A stretch of DNA of 64,000 nt from the NCBI GenBank assembly GCA_900129675.1, contig FSRD01000001.1, positions 2,221,501 to 2,285,500 of the forward strand, read 5' to 3'. This stretch comes from Bradyrhizobium erythrophlei (GTDB lineage: Bacteria; Pseudomonadota; Alphaproteobacteria; Rhizobiales; Xanthobacteraceae). The position numbers and the translations under genes are program-made. Of the stretch, positions 1 to 8,737 are shown piece by piece. The notes beneath the pieces are model-generated. The model saw only the letters and a program-made list of their open reading frames with translations, searched no databases and was not told the DNA's origin. Every line of letters starts with the position of its first letter. Position 1 is the first letter of the stretch.

Positions 1-130
1 TTCCAGCCGAGGTCTGCGAGAGGATGAGACGAGATGGAGGTTCGGTCTTCCGAGCGCGTGCGAACACTGGTGACCCGAATGGCCCGATCGAGGCCTGTCC
101 GCTAATTAGAACGCACGCGCGCTGATATCC

Positions 131-345
131 ATGATGGCCCGGAGCACAACGCGCTCCAATCAGAGGCCGGATACATTGATGCAAGACCGCCGCCGCCAAT
201 TCGACGAAATCTTCTTGCAACGCGCGGCCGGACCATACATTCGGCGTCAGAAGCTCTTCTTTGGGCCGCGGATCAATTTGGCGGACAAATCGGTCGGACA
301 TGGGATTGCCGAAGATGAGGGGAGCGCTATCGCGTCGTTAGCGCC
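131..345. repeat. dispersed-repeat remnant at left edge
   Basis: This stretch has the look of the anonymous dispersed repeats scattered through Bradyrhizobium genomes; the + strand reads as the spurious peptide piece RPDTLMQDRRRQ, which I recall from many annotated false ORFs. It has an 87-codon open frame but no ribosome site and no recognisable domain, so I do not call a gene. Bases 1-130 hold nothing I recognise. Confidence 0.4.
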
Positions 346-480
346 GGAAACGAGGAAAGAAAAGCAAGCTTATAGGAAGGCACTAAGACCATGAGTCTTA
401 AATTCACTAACAAACCTACGGTGCGGTCCTGTGTGGCCGAGCTGCGGCCTTGGTAGGCGACTCATCGTAGCCACCATAGG

Positions 481-520
481 ACAAAAACGGCCGGGTCTTT
501 CGACCCAACCGCCCAAATCT
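481..520 (-). terminator. second copy of the rpmB-type terminator
   Basis: A GC stem (GGCCGGGTC/GACCC) with a TTTCG loop is followed, read on the minus strand, by a T-rich tract. It is a 40-bp near copy (about 3 differences) of 862-901, the terminator of rpmB. The two copies bracket the DUF1902 gene, which suggests that gene was inserted with, or by recombination at, a duplicated terminator. Confidence 0.65.
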
Positions 521-585
521 GCTGCTGTGATAACATCGATAGGCGGCCCGGCTTCAGGGTCCTTGCGGCAAGCAATGGAGCGGCG

Positions 586-822
586 ATGTCCAGACCTGTG
601 ATTTTCACGATTTCCGCCGCCTGGGATCGGGAGGCGTCGGTCTGGAGCGGGCATTGTGACGATATACCGGCCGCAGCCGACGCGCCGACCCTCGACCGAT
701 TGCTGGAAAAGATTTCCGCGATGGCGCTCGATTTGTTGCCGGACAATCATCCGGATGTCGCCCCGGAATCGCTGTTCCTGCAGATCACCGCGCTGCGCGA
801 AGCGGGACCGGTTGCGGGCTGA
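586..822 (+). CDS. DUF1902 domain small protein
   Basis: A 78-aa protein resembling the DUF1902 family, a HicB-like fold often found as a stand-alone or antitoxin-like protein. The pattern WDREASVW-x5-DDIPAAADAPTLDRLL is the diagnostic part: a beta-strand with W/D residues, then a 'DIP' turn and an amphipathic helix. The ATG at 586 is preceded by GGAG about 6 bases upstream. No HicA-like toxin partner is visible beside it, so a toxin-antitoxin role cannot be claimed. It is the only gene between two copies of the rpmB terminator, and nearby DNA up to 345 is repeat-like, so it may be a late arrival. Function is inferred only at family level. Confidence 0.7.
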   Translation: MSRPVIFTISAAWDREASVWSGHCDDIPAAADAPTLDRLLEKISAMALDLLPDNHPDVAPESLFLQITALREAGPVAG

Positions 823-861
823 ATGGCACCGCAGTTCGATCGTGCGTGTATCTCCCTCCAA

Positions 862-901
862 ACAAAAACGGCCGGGTCTTTCGACCCAGCCGCTCAAATC
901 T
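862..901 (-). terminator. rho-independent terminator of rpmB
   Basis: Read on the minus strand, 40 bases downstream of the rpmB stop, a stem GGCTGGGTC/GACCCGGCC closed by a GAAA loop is followed by GTTTTTGTTT. This is a classical intrinsic terminator. A near-identical copy is at 481-520. Confidence 0.85.
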
Positions 902-941
902 CTCAACGGCTAAAACCAGCCAGTCTAACCCAGCCTAACGC

Positions 942-1250
942 TCAGCTCGCCTGCGCCACCGGCGCTTCGGCGGCCTTCTTCTTCTGGATCGCGCGCTTCA
1001 GGTCCAGCGCGCGGGGCGACAGGTTTTCCGCCTTGGCTTTCAGGAGGAAGCTGTCGAGGCCGCCATTGTGGTCGACGCTCTTGATCGCGTTGGTCGAGAC
1101 GCGCAGGCGCACGTTGCGGCCGAGCGCGTCCGAGATGAAGGTGACGTTGCACAGGTTCGGCAGGAACCGGCGCTTGGTCTTGATGTTCGAGTGGCTCACC
1201 TTGTGACCCACCAGCGGGCCCTTGGCCGTCAGTTCGCAGCGCCGTGACAT
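942..1250 (-). CDS. rpmB: 50S ribosomal protein L28
   Basis: A 102-aa L28 protein of the large ribosomal subunit. The N-terminus [20 protein letters not shown] is the L28 signature, followed by [13 protein letters not shown] and the conserved [17 protein letters not shown] segment. The C-terminus carries the Lys/Ala-rich alphaproteobacterial extension ([15 protein letters not shown]). I chose the ATG at 1250, not the longer frame from 1286, because L28 proteins begin MSRRC. It is monocistronic, with a strong terminator at 862-901. The DUF3108 gene is divergent, so the 1251-1627 gap should contain promoters for both. Zinc-binding cysteine pairs are absent, i.e. this is the C-minus form. Confidence 0.97.
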   Translation of the reverse strand: MSRRCELTAKGPLVGHKVSHSNIKTKRRFLPNLCNVTFISDALGRNVRLRVSTNAIKSVDHNGGLDSFLLKAKAENLSPRALDLKRAIQKKKAAEAPVAQAS

Positions 1251-1627
1251 CTCAACAAATCCTCTGCCATCCCCGGCTACAGGCAACGCTCAAGGCGGCC
1301 ACGCGGGGGTCCAAAATCATGTCCATTTCCAGGAACCGCGGACGTATAGGGGGAGATGCCCGGACCGTCAAGGTTTTGAGGCTCGTTTTCGCCGGTTTCC
1401 GGGGGCCGTGATGGGCCGGTTCACAAGCGGTTCCAGCGACTTAAGCCATCATATAAAGGGCGCATTCGCCGCCGACATCTTGGGCTTAGCGTTTCGACCC
1501 TTGTTCTGGCCGGGTCACGCCGGCTGCACAGGCTTTTGAGGTTACGCTTTTCGCCCAGTGCGCGTTGTTTGCCGGATATTTTTGCTTAAATGAAGCCCGA
1601 TCGCGCCAATACCAGGACTGCCAGTCA

Positions 1628-2470
1628 GTGACACGCCGCGCCATTTCGCCCCGATGGGTGCTTTTCAGCCTGTGCGCCGGCGCGCTCCTGTCGCAGGCTG
1701 AGCCTGCGTTCGCGCAGGGGCGGCTGGATGCCCAGTACGAGGCGTCGCTGTCGGGAATCCCGGTCGGCAAGGGCGCGTGGAGCATCGAAATCGGCGACGA
1801 TACGTTTTCCGCGGCCGCCCAGGGCGCCACCGCGGGCCTCTTGAAGGCGTTTTCCGGCGGCAGCGGCTCGGGCGCCTCCCAGGGCAGAATCGTCAACGGC
1901 GCGCTGGTCCCCTCCGCCTATACCGCCACCACCACCACCTCGAAAAAGTCCGAAACCATCCGGCTGGCGCTGGTGAACGGCAATATCAAGGAATTTTCGA
2001 TCGAGCCGGAGCCGCCGGTCGATCCCGACCGCATCGTCGTCACCGACGCGCATCGCAAAAACGTCTACGATCCGATGACGGGCTCGATGCTGCGGGTGCC
2101 CGGCACCGCCGATTTGATGAGCCCGGACACCTGCCGCACCGCCGCCGGCATTTTCGACGGCCGGCTGCGCTACGATTTGAAACTCGATTTCAAGCGCATG
2201 GAAATGGTCAAGGCCGAGCGCGGCTATCATGGCCCGGCGATCGTCTGCTCGCTCTATTTCACGCCGGTCGCGGGCTATATCCCCGACCGCCCGGTGATCA
2301 AATATCTGGCCAGCCAGCGCAATATCGAGATCGCCTTCGTGCCGATCGCCGGCACCCGCGTGCTGGTCCCGTTCCGGCTGACGATCCCGACTCCGTTCGG
2401 CCCCGCGATGCTGGAAGCGACAAGTTTCGTGACCACCGCCGCCCCGCCGCGGGTGGCGAAGACGCAGTAA
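1628..2470 (+). CDS. DUF3108 domain periplasmic protein
   Basis: A secreted beta-rich protein of the DUF3108 family, about 280 aa. An N-terminal arginine-rich start is followed by a hydrophobic signal segment (LFSLCAGALLSQAEPAFAQG) with an AFA-Q cleavage site. The mature part begins LDAQYEASLSGIPVGKG, typical of DUF3108, whose members are predicted lipid-interacting envelope proteins of unknown role. A conserved DTCRTAAGIFDGRLRYDL segment lies near the middle and two cysteines could pair. The frame opens at TTG 1565; the GTG at 1628 gives a cleaner signal peptide, so the start is uncertain. It is divergent from rpmB and followed by repeat-rich DNA. Confidence 0.8.
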   Translation: MTRRAISPRWVLFSLCAGALLSQAEPAFAQGRLDAQYEASLSGIPVGKGAWSIEIGDDTFSAAAQGATAGLLKAFSGGSGSGASQGRIVNGALVPSAYTATTTTSKKSETIRLALVNGNIKEFSIEPEPPVDPDRIVVTDAHRKNVYDPMTGSMLRVPGTADLMSPDTCRTAAGIFDGRLRYDLKLDFKRMEMVKAERGYHGPAIVCSLYFTPVAGYIPDRPVIKYLASQRNIEIAFVPIAGTRVLVPFRLTIPTPFGPAMLEATSFVTTAAPPRVAKTQ

Positions 2471-2479
2471 CACCACGCC

Positions 2480-2636
2480 GTCATGGCCGGGCTTGCGGTT
2501 CCGTCTCCGTCATGGCCGGGCTTGTCCCGGCCATCCACGTCTTCGCTTCAATGGCAGAAGGAAGACGTGGATGCCCGGGCATAGGCGAGCGGAAGCGACG
2601 CCGTCCTTCGGACGGCTATGCCCGGGCATGACGAGG
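2480..2636. repeat. palindromic intergenic repeat (GGCCGGGC type)
   Basis: Multiple inverted copies of CATGGCCGGGCTTGTCCCGG and its complement flank a CCACGTCTTC / GAAGACGTGG inverted pair, and an outer TGCCCGGGCA pair. This is a REP-like extragenic palindromic cluster after the DUF3108 gene. 2637-2943 holds no gene that I can support. Confidence 0.7.
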
Positions 2637-2943
2637 AACGGAGAGCACCGAATCCCTGTTGACTCTTGTCGCCTTCTGATTCGACTCCGACGCCGCCTGG
2701 ACTTTAAGGATTCCGCCGGAAAACCGCCGCTTGTGAAGCGCCAGGAAACTTGATCTAGTGCCGCACCATTAGCGCCAACGCGAGATGTTGCGGTGAACGA
2801 AGCCGGTTCCGGGAAGAGTCAGCGATTCGGGCGCGATTCGTTCCGGACTCGTTCCAGAGCTTAAGCCGCGACCCAGATGCGTCGCAAAGTGAGACAAAAT
2901 CGGCGCGATTGGTGCCAACCGAAAAAAGAGCTCAGGTTTTTCC

Positions 2944-3026
2944 CGTCATTGCGAGCGCAGCGAAGCAATCCATAGCCCCATAAAGAAAGAATGGATTGCT
3001 TCGTCGCTTCGCTCCTCGCAATGACG
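2944..3026. repeat. palindromic repeat (CGTCATTGCGAG type)
   Basis: The arms CGTCATTGCGAGCG...GAAGCAATCCAT and ATGGATTGCTTC...CGCAATGACG form a large imperfect hairpin of about 80 bp. Closely related elements occur at 50003-50088 and 51726-51846, so this is a dispersed extragenic family. It lies just upstream of the helicase gene. Confidence 0.85.
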
Positions 3027-3059
3027 ATTGACCTTCGCTAAAAGAAACACCTGAAAAAT

Positions 3060-6000
3060 ATGGCTTTCTCTTACTCGTCTACGTTCGGCCACGAACGGTC
3101 AAATGAACGGGCCCCCGGCGCCGGCGTTACTGCTGTGCTGGGGCCGACCAATACCGGCAAGACCCATCTCGCGCTCGAGCGGATGCTGGCGCATTCTTCC
3201 GGCGTGATCGGGCTGCCGCTGCGGCTCTTGGCGCGCGAGGTCTACAACAAGATCGCCGCGCGCGCCGGCGCGGAATCCGTCGCGCTGATCACCGGCGAAG
3301 AGAAGATCAAGCCGAAGAATCCGCGCTACTGGGTCTCCACCGTGGAGGCGATGCCCAGGGATATCGACGTCTCGTTTCTCGCCGTCGACGAAATCCAGAT
3401 CGCGGCCGATCTCGAGCGCGGGCATGTCTTCACCGATCGCATCCTGCATCGCCGCGGCCGCGACGAGACGCTGCTATTGGGGGCTGCGACGATGCGCCCG
3501 ATCATCGAGCGGCTGCTGCCGGGCGCGTCCATCGTCACGCGGCCGCGATTGTCGCAGCTCGAATTCGCCGGCGACCGCAAGATCACGCGCCAGCCGCGAA
3601 GAACCGCGATCGTCGCGTTCTCCGCCGATGAAGTCTATGCGATCGCCGAATTGATCCGCCGCCAGCATGGCGGTGCCGCGGTGGTGCTGGGCTCGCTGAG
3701 CCCGCGCACGCGCAACGCGCAGGTGTCGATGTTCCAGAACGGCGACGTCGATTATCTCGTCGCCACCGACGCGGTCGGCATGGGGCTCAATCTCGACGTC
3801 GATCACGTCGCGTTTGCCTCCGACCGCAAATATGACGGCTACCAGTTCCGCCGCCTGAATCCGTCCGAATTCGCGCAGATCGCCGGCCGCGCCGGGCGCG
3901 CGACGCGCAACGGCACCTTTGGTACGACGGGGCGCTGCGCGCCGTTCGAGCCGGAACTGGTCAACGCGCTGCAGAACCACACGTTCGACAGCGTCAAAAT
4001 GCTGCAATGGCGCAACTCGAAACTGGATTTCTCCTCGCTCGGGAGCTTGCAGGTTTCATTGGCGCTGACGCCCAACCATGAGGTGCTGACGCGGGCGCCG
4101 ATCGCGGAAGATCTGCGCGTGCTCGATCATGCGGCGCGTGACGGCGACGTCCGCGACATGGCCCATGGCGCCGCCGCCGTGGAACGGCTGTGGGACGCCT
4201 GCCAGATCCCGGATTACCGCAAGATCGCGCCCGCCGCCCATGCCGAACTCGTGACCACTTTGTACGGGTTTTTGATGAAAAAGGGGCGGATTCCAGATGC
4301 ATGGTTCGCCGCCCAGGTCCAGCAGGCCGACCGGATCGACGGCGATATCGACACGTTATCGGGCCGGATCGCGCAAATCCGCACCTGGACCTTCGTCGCC
4401 AACCGGCCGGATTGGCTGTCCGACCCCGATCACTGGCAGGGGATCACGCGCGAAGTCGAAAATAAATTGTCCGATGCGCTGCATGAACGGCTAACGGAGC
4501 GTTTCGTTGACCGCCGTACCAGTGTATTGATGCGCCGCCTGCGGGAGAACAGCGTTTTGAATACGGAAATTGGCAAGACCGGCGAAGTGACCGTTGAGGG
4601 CCATGTGATTGGCCGGCTCGATGGATTCACCTTTGCACCTGATGCAGCCGAGGCCGGCTCGGATGCGAAAGCGTTGCAGGCCACGGCGCTCAAGGCGCTC
4701 GCCGGCGAGATCGATGCGCGCGCCGAAAAGCTTAGCGCAGCCCCCGACGATCAGTTCGTGCTGACCTCGGACGGCACCATCCGCTGGACCGGCGATGCGG
4801 TGGCCAAGCTGGTCGCCGCCGACGACGCGCTGCATCCGCGGCTGCGCATCATTTCCGACGAGCGTTTGAACGGCGCGCCGCGCGAAGCGGTGCAGACGCG
4901 GCTCGATCTGTGGCTGAAGACGCATATCGAAAAATTGCTGGGGCCGCTGTTCGGTCTCGCCAAGGCCGAGGACATCACGGGCATCGCGCGCGGCATTGCG
5001 TTCCAGTTGATCGAAGCGCTCGGCGTTCTGGAGCGCACCAAAATCTCGGCCGAGATGAAGGATCTCGATCAGGCCTCGCGCGCGACGTTGCGCAAATACG
5101 GCGTGCGGTTCGGCGCCTATCACATCTATTTCCCCGGGCTGTTGAAACCCGCGGCGCGCTCGCTGGCCTCATTGCTGTGGGCCGAGAAGCAGGACAATGT
5201 CGACATGTCGCTGCTGTCGAATGCGCAGCATCTGGCGTCGAGCGGCCGCACCTCGTTCCCGGTCGACAAGGCGTTGCCGCGCGACGCCTATCGTGTGCTC
5301 GGCTATCGTCAGTGCGGCGAACGCGCGGTGCGCGTCGACATCCTGGAGCGGCTCGCCGATCTCATTCGGCCCGCTTTGGCCTGGCGCGAGAGCTCGCCCG
5401 GCGAAAAGCCCACCGGCGCGTTCGACGGCCGCGGTTTTGTCGTCACGCAAGCGATGACCTCGCTGACGGGATCGGCCGGCGAGGATTTCGCCTCGATCCT
5501 GCGCGCGCTCGGCTATCGCATGGACAAGCGCCCGCCGCTGCCGCTGAAGCCGGTCGTGGTCGAAGCGCCTGCCGCGGAGACGGCACCGGCTGAAGTCGTC
5601 GCCGAGGCGCCCGTTGACGCCACGTCCGAAACTCCCGTCGAACAAGCCGCCGCCGATCTGCCGGTCTCCGGCGATCCCACGCCGTCGGCGGCGCTGCTGC
5701 CCGAAATCACGCTCGTGCCCGCCGCGATCGAAGAGGCGCCCGCCGTTGAAGCGGCGCCGGAACCCGTCGAAGCTGCCGCCGAGCCTGCGCCGGCAGCAGC
5801 ACCAGTGGCTGAAGCGCCGCAGGAAGCCGCCGTTGCCGAGCCGATAACCGCATCTGAACCATCAGAGCCGACGGCCGTTGCCGAGGCCACAACGGCTCCC
5901 GAAACGACGGAGCCGGTCGCTGCCGCCGAGGCCGCACCGGCCGAAGCCGCTGCCGCCGAGGCTGCGCCGGAAACGCCCGCGGCTCCCGAACTGATCGAAG

Positions 6001-6578
6001 TCTGGCGTCCCGGCGGCCGTTCCGAAGAACGCCGCCCGCCGCGTCACGATCGCAACCGCCCGCGGCATCAGGGCCGTCAGGATCGCGCCCTGGAAGGCGC
6101 GCAGCCCGCAGCGGCTGCAGGCGAAGGCGGCGAGGGCGCAAAGCCCGAACGTCACCGCCACGGACGGCGCGACCGCCACCGCGATTTCCGAAAGCCCCGC
6201 GAAGGCGCGCCGGCCGAGACCGTTGCCGCGGCGCCGGCGACCGAGGGCGCACCGGCCGTCGAGCCGCGTCCGGATAATGCCCGCCCCACCCGCGAGCGCT
6301 TTGAAGGCAAGGGCAGGGACCACGACAGCAATCGCGACAATGACCGCAACAAGGGCAAATTCGGCGGCGATCGCAACAAGGACCGCGGCCGCGACAAGGG
6401 CCGCGATTTCGGTGGCCGCGACAAGGGCGGCAAGGGCGGCCGCGACTCAGGCCCGTCGCATCGGCAATACGCCACCAGCGCAGCACCGCGCGAGCGTGAC
6501 CGGCCGATCGATCCGAATTCGCCGTTTGCAAAACTGGCGGCGCTGAAGGAGCAGCTCGCGGGGAATCGCAAGGAGTAG
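3060..6578 (+). CDS. Suv3-like DEAD/DEAH RNA helicase with long disordered C-tail
   Basis: A 1172-aa superfamily 2 helicase of the Suv3/MgpS type, expected to unwind structured RNA in the cytoplasm and perhaps act with exoribonucleases. Walker A is GPTNTGKT at residues 28-35, Walker B is DEIQ at 110-113, the SAT-equivalent GAATM follows, and motif VI QIAGRAGRATR is at about 273-283. The helicase part plus Suv3-type C-domain occupies about residues 1-820. Beyond that comes about 200 residues rich in Ala, Pro, Glu and Val, then an Arg/Gly/Asp-rich tail with repeated DRNKDRGRDKGRD-like units, likely an RNA-binding RGG-type tail. The S4-domain gene follows on the same strand about 85 bases on. 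The ATG at 3060 lacks a clear Shine-Dalgarno. Confidence 0.9.
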   Translation: MAFSYSSTFGHERSNERAPGAGVTAVLGPTNTGKTHLALERMLAHSSGVIGLPLRLLAREVYNKIAARAGAESVALITGEEKIKPKNPRYWVSTVEAMPRDIDVSFLAVDEIQIAADLERGHVFTDRILHRRGRDETLLLGAATMRPIIERLLPGASIVTRPRLSQLEFAGDRKITRQPRRTAIVAFSADEVYAIAELIRRQHGGAAVVLGSLSPRTRNAQVSMFQNGDVDYLVATDAVGMGLNLDVDHVAFASDRKYDGYQFRRLNPSEFAQIAGRAGRATRNGTFGTTGRCAPFEPELVNALQNHTFDSVKMLQWRNSKLDFSSLGSLQVSLALTPNHEVLTRAPIAEDLRVLDHAARDGDVRDMAHGAAAVERLWDACQIPDYRKIAPAAHAELVTTLYGFLMKKGRIPDAWFAAQVQQADRIDGDIDTLSGRIAQIRTWTFVANRPDWLSDPDHWQGITREVENKLSDALHERLTERFVDRRTSVLMRRLRENSVLNTEIGKTGEVTVEGHVIGRLDGFTFAPDAAEAGSDAKALQATALKALAGEIDARAEKLSAAPDDQFVLTSDGTIRWTGDAVAKLVAADDALHPRLRIISDERLNGAPREAVQTRLDLWLKTHIEKLLGPLFGLAKAEDITGIARGIAFQLIEALGVLERTKISAEMKDLDQASRATLRKYGVRFGAYHIYFPGLLKPAARSLASLLWAEKQDNVDMSLLSNAQHLASSGRTSFPVDKALPRDAYRVLGYRQCGERAVRVDILERLADLIRPALAWRESSPGEKPTGAFDGRGFVVTQAMTSLTGSAGEDFASILRALGYRMDKRPPLPLKPVVVEAPAAETAPAEVVAEAPVDATSETPVEQAAADLPVSGDPTPSAALLPEITLVPAAIEEAPAVEAAPEPVEAAAEPAPAAAPVAEAPQEAAVAEPITASEPSEPTAVAEATTAPETTEPVAAAEAAPAEAAAAEAAPETPAAPELIEVWRPGGRSEERRPPRHDRNRPRHQGRQDRALEGAQPAAAAGEGGEGAKPERHRHGRRDRHRDFRKPREGAPAETVAAAPATEGAPAVEPRPDNARPTRERFEGKGRDHDSNRDNDRNKGKFGGDRNKDRGRDKGRDFGGRDKGGKGGRDSGPSHRQYATSAAPRERDRPIDPNSPFAKLAALKEQLAGNRKE

Positions 6579-6663
6579 CGTTTTCGAGCGAAGTGGGTAC
6601 CGGTTCGCGTGAAGAAAACGCGTCAAAATAAATAAGGACTAATCTGTTTCGAAGCAGGTCTAT

Positions 6664-6933
6664 TTGGAGCGCCAGCGTCTCGATAAATGGTTGTGGCATG
6701 CGCGGGTGGTGAGGGCCCGCTCCAGCGCCGCCGCGCTGGTCGAGGCCGGTCATGTCCGCATCAATGGCGTGCGCGAAAAAGCCCCCGGCCATGCGGTGAA
6801 AATCGGCGACGTGCTCACCATCGGCCTCGACAACAGCGTGCGTATCCTGAAGGTCGCCGGATTTTCCGAACGGCGCGGCGATGCGACCGCGGCGCGCGTG
6901 CTCTACGAGGATTTGCAGGGCGGGCGGGAATGA
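6664..6933 (+). CDS. S4-domain RNA-binding protein (Hsp15/HslR-like)
   Basis: An 89-aa single-domain S4 protein starting at TTG: ERQRLDKWLWHARVVRARS, then a VEAGHVRINGVR strand-turn and KIGDVLTI. This is the Hsp15 (HslR) / YlmH-type S4 arrangement. E. coli Hsp15 recycles free 50S subunits carrying nascent chains. It lies downstream of the RNA helicase and upstream of fdxA, an order often seen in related bacteria, which supports a shared RNA-metabolism context. Start choice: TTG at 6664 gives the conserved RLDKWLW at the correct distance from the N-terminus; no in-frame ATG fits better. Confidence 0.88.
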   Translation: MERQRLDKWLWHARVVRARSSAAALVEAGHVRINGVREKAPGHAVKIGDVLTIGLDNSVRILKVAGFSERRGDATAARVLYEDLQGGRE

Positions 6934-7040
6934 CTATCTGGGGGCCATGAAACGCACTTATCCGCGTTCGGCTTCCCTTGCGGCAGCGCACTAGCTGCGC
7001 TACGCAAACCCCGAGAAATTGATCCCGTTCGGAGTTTTGG

Positions 7041-7379
7041 ATGACTTACGTCGTCACTGAAGCCTGCATCAAATGCAAATATACCGACTGCGTTGAAGTC
7101 TGCCCCGTCGACTGCTTCTACGAGGGCGAGAACATGCTGGTCATCCACCCCGACGAATGCATCGACTGCGGCGTCTGCGAACCCGAATGCCCGGCGGATG
7201 CCATCAAGCCGGATACCGAACCGGGGCTGGAGAAGTGGCTCGAGGTCAATACCGAGTACGCCAAGGCCTGGCCCAACATCACCCAGAAGAAGGAATCCCC
7301 GCCCGACGCGAAGGATTTCGAGGGCATGGAAGGCAAGTTCGAGAAATATTTTTCCAAGGAACCCGGCGCCGGCGACTGA
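7041..7379 (+). CDS. fdxA: 7Fe ferredoxin FdxA
   Basis: A 112-aa ferredoxin carrying one 3Fe-4S and one 4Fe-4S cluster. Cysteines fall at 9, 12, 17, 21 and 25 and again at 40, 43, 46 and 50, in the blocks [14 protein letters not shown] and [12 protein letters not shown]. The C-terminal extension ([19 protein letters not shown]...) is characteristic of the FdxA type. It is a small cytoplasmic electron carrier. It sits between the S4 protein and carD, an arrangement I consider typical of the Bradyrhizobium core genome. It starts with ATG after GGAGTTTTGG. Confidence 0.96.
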   Translation: MTYVVTEACIKCKYTDCVEVCPVDCFYEGENMLVIHPDECIDCGVCEPECPADAIKPDTEPGLEKWLEVNTEYAKAWPNITQKKESPPDAKDFEGMEGKFEKYFSKEPGAGD

Positions 7380-7519
7380 TTCGGTGACGGCCTGCAACGG
7401 CGAGTTGAGCCCGTTTCGGACCTATTAGGGCCGGCGGATTTAACCCTGTTGACGGTCTTATGACGGAAAGCTCCCTGTATGCGCCCGGAATCGGGCGTAA
7501 ATCATTGATTTTTGCGGAA

Positions 7520-7541
7520 AATGTGCTATATTAGGCACATT
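7520..7541 (+). promoter_or_regulatory. inverted repeat over a -10-like box upstream of carD
   Basis: The arms AATGTGC and GCACATT are perfect complements separated by 8 bases (TATATTAG) that include a -10-like TATATT. Such geometry fits an operator covering a promoter. It is about 90 bases upstream of the first possible carD start. No matching second site was seen in the window. Confidence 0.45.
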
Positions 7542-7629
7542 ACTAGCCGAACCCGGCCATGCGTACCTGTGGTCCCCTTGGGTTCCCGTAAAACTCGAAC
7601 AGGGGCGTGGCAGTTTCCGCGCGCAGGCT

Positions 7630-8586
7630 GTGTCACAGAAAACGCGTAAAAAGAGTGTTTCCAAGAGTTCGAAGAAAGTCGCTGCGGTCAGCCGCAGCGC
7701 AACCAAAGGCCGTGCCAAGGCGCCCGTGAAGGATGCCAGGAGGGCAGCGGCCACAAAGTCCTCGAAAAACAAAAGAAGCGCAATGCCAGACAAGACTGCC
7801 AAAACTGCCGCGAAAGCGACGGGTTCGAAGACCACTGCTTCGAAGGTCGCCCCCAAGACTGCCCCTAAAGCCGTTGCCCCCAAGGCCGCGGCGCCTGCGC
7901 CGAAGGCTGCCGTCGCCGCTGCGAAGCCTGCCGCCAAGCCGGTGGCTGCAGCACCCCGGGTCGAAGAGCCGAAGAAGGTTCTGACCCAGCGTCAGGGCTT
8001 CAAGACCAATGAATTCGTGGTCTATCCCGCTCACGGTGTCGGCCAGATCCTGGCGATCGAGGAGCAGGAGATCGCGGGCGCCAAGCTTGAACTGTTCGTG
8101 ATCAACTTCATGAAGGACAAGATGACGCTGCGGGTGCCGACCGCCAAGGTCGCCAATGTCGGCATGCGCAAGCTGTCGGATCCGTCGCTGGTCAAGAAGG
8201 CGCTGGAGACCCTCAAGGGGCGTGCCCGGGTCAAGCGCACGATGTGGTCGCGCCGGGCGCAGGAATACGAAGCCAAGATCAATTCCGGCGATATCGTTGC
8301 GATCGCCGAAGTGGTGCGCGATCTCTACCGCTCCGAATCGCAGCCCGAGCAGTCCTACAGCGAACGCCAGTTGTACGAAGCCGCACTCGACCGGCTGTCG
8401 CGCGAAATCGCCGTCGTGCAGCATTCGACCGAGACCGAAGCGGTCAAGGAAATCGAAAGCCAGCTCGCCAAGAGCCCGCGCCGCGGCGCCAAGACCGAAG
8501 CCGAAGGCAGCGCCGATGGCGAAGCCGACGAGGCCGACACCGAAGCCGACGGTGACGACGCCGCCGTGGCCGACGAAGCCGCCTAA
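7630..8586 (+). CDS. carD: CarD-family transcriptional regulator with H1-like N-tail
   Basis: A CarD/CdnL-type RNA polymerase-binding protein that stabilises open promoter complexes. The RNAP-interacting domain starts at about residue 120 (QGFKTNEFVVYPAHGVGQI), followed by the helical DNA-contacting region (RAQEYEAKINSGDIVAIAEVVRDLYRS, given here only as landmarks). The first ~115 residues are Lys/Ala/Pro-rich and low-complexity, like eukaryotic histone H1 tails. The C-terminus is strongly acidic (Glu/Asp/Ala). A GTG at 7630 opens the frame; an ATG at 7783 would drop about 51 basic residues, so the start is unsettled. A strong terminator follows. Confidence 0.92.
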   Translation: MSQKTRKKSVSKSSKKVAAVSRSATKGRAKAPVKDARRAAATKSSKNKRSAMPDKTAKTAAKATGSKTTASKVAPKTAPKAVAPKAAAPAPKAAVAAAKPAAKPVAAAPRVEEPKKVLTQRQGFKTNEFVVYPAHGVGQILAIEEQEIAGAKLELFVINFMKDKMTLRVPTAKVANVGMRKLSDPSLVKKALETLKGRARVKRTMWSRRAQEYEAKINSGDIVAIAEVVRDLYRSESQPEQSYSERQLYEAALDRLSREIAVVQHSTETEAVKEIESQLAKSPRRGAKTEAEGSADGEADEADTEADGDDAAVADEAA

Positions 8587-8609
8587 ACGGTTTTACGAAT
8601 TGGAATTGA

Positions 8610-8645
8610 AAAGCCCGGTCGAGAGACCGGGCTTTTTGTTTTTTT
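8610..8645 (+). terminator. rho-independent terminator of carD
   Basis: The stem AAAGCCCGGTC-GAGA-GACCGGGCTTT is followed by TTGTTTTTTTG, 24 bases after the carD stop codon. Textbook intrinsic terminator. Confidence 0.93.
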
Positions 8646-8670
8646 GCGAACAAGCGAAATCTATCAACGC

Positions 8671-8716
8671 GTCGTCCCCGCCCAGTGCGCTATTGCGCAC
8701 GGGGGCGGGGCGGGAC
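8671..8716. repeat. short palindromic repeat beside the IS
   Basis: GTCCCCGCCC...GGGGCGGGGCGGGAC arms enclose an inner GTGCG-CTATTG-CGCAC hairpin. It resembles the extragenic palindrome at 54003-54045 (GTCCCGGCCCACAGCGCAAT...). It lies between the carD terminator and the left end of the insertion sequence. Confidence 0.6.
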
Positions 8717-8737
8717 CCATAACCACAAATGGTTGTT

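Noticed and set aside
1625..2476. 283-codon minus-strand frame opposite DUF3108
   Set aside because: Arg/Gly/His-rich shadow frame due to high GC; the + strand has the real signal peptide and domain.
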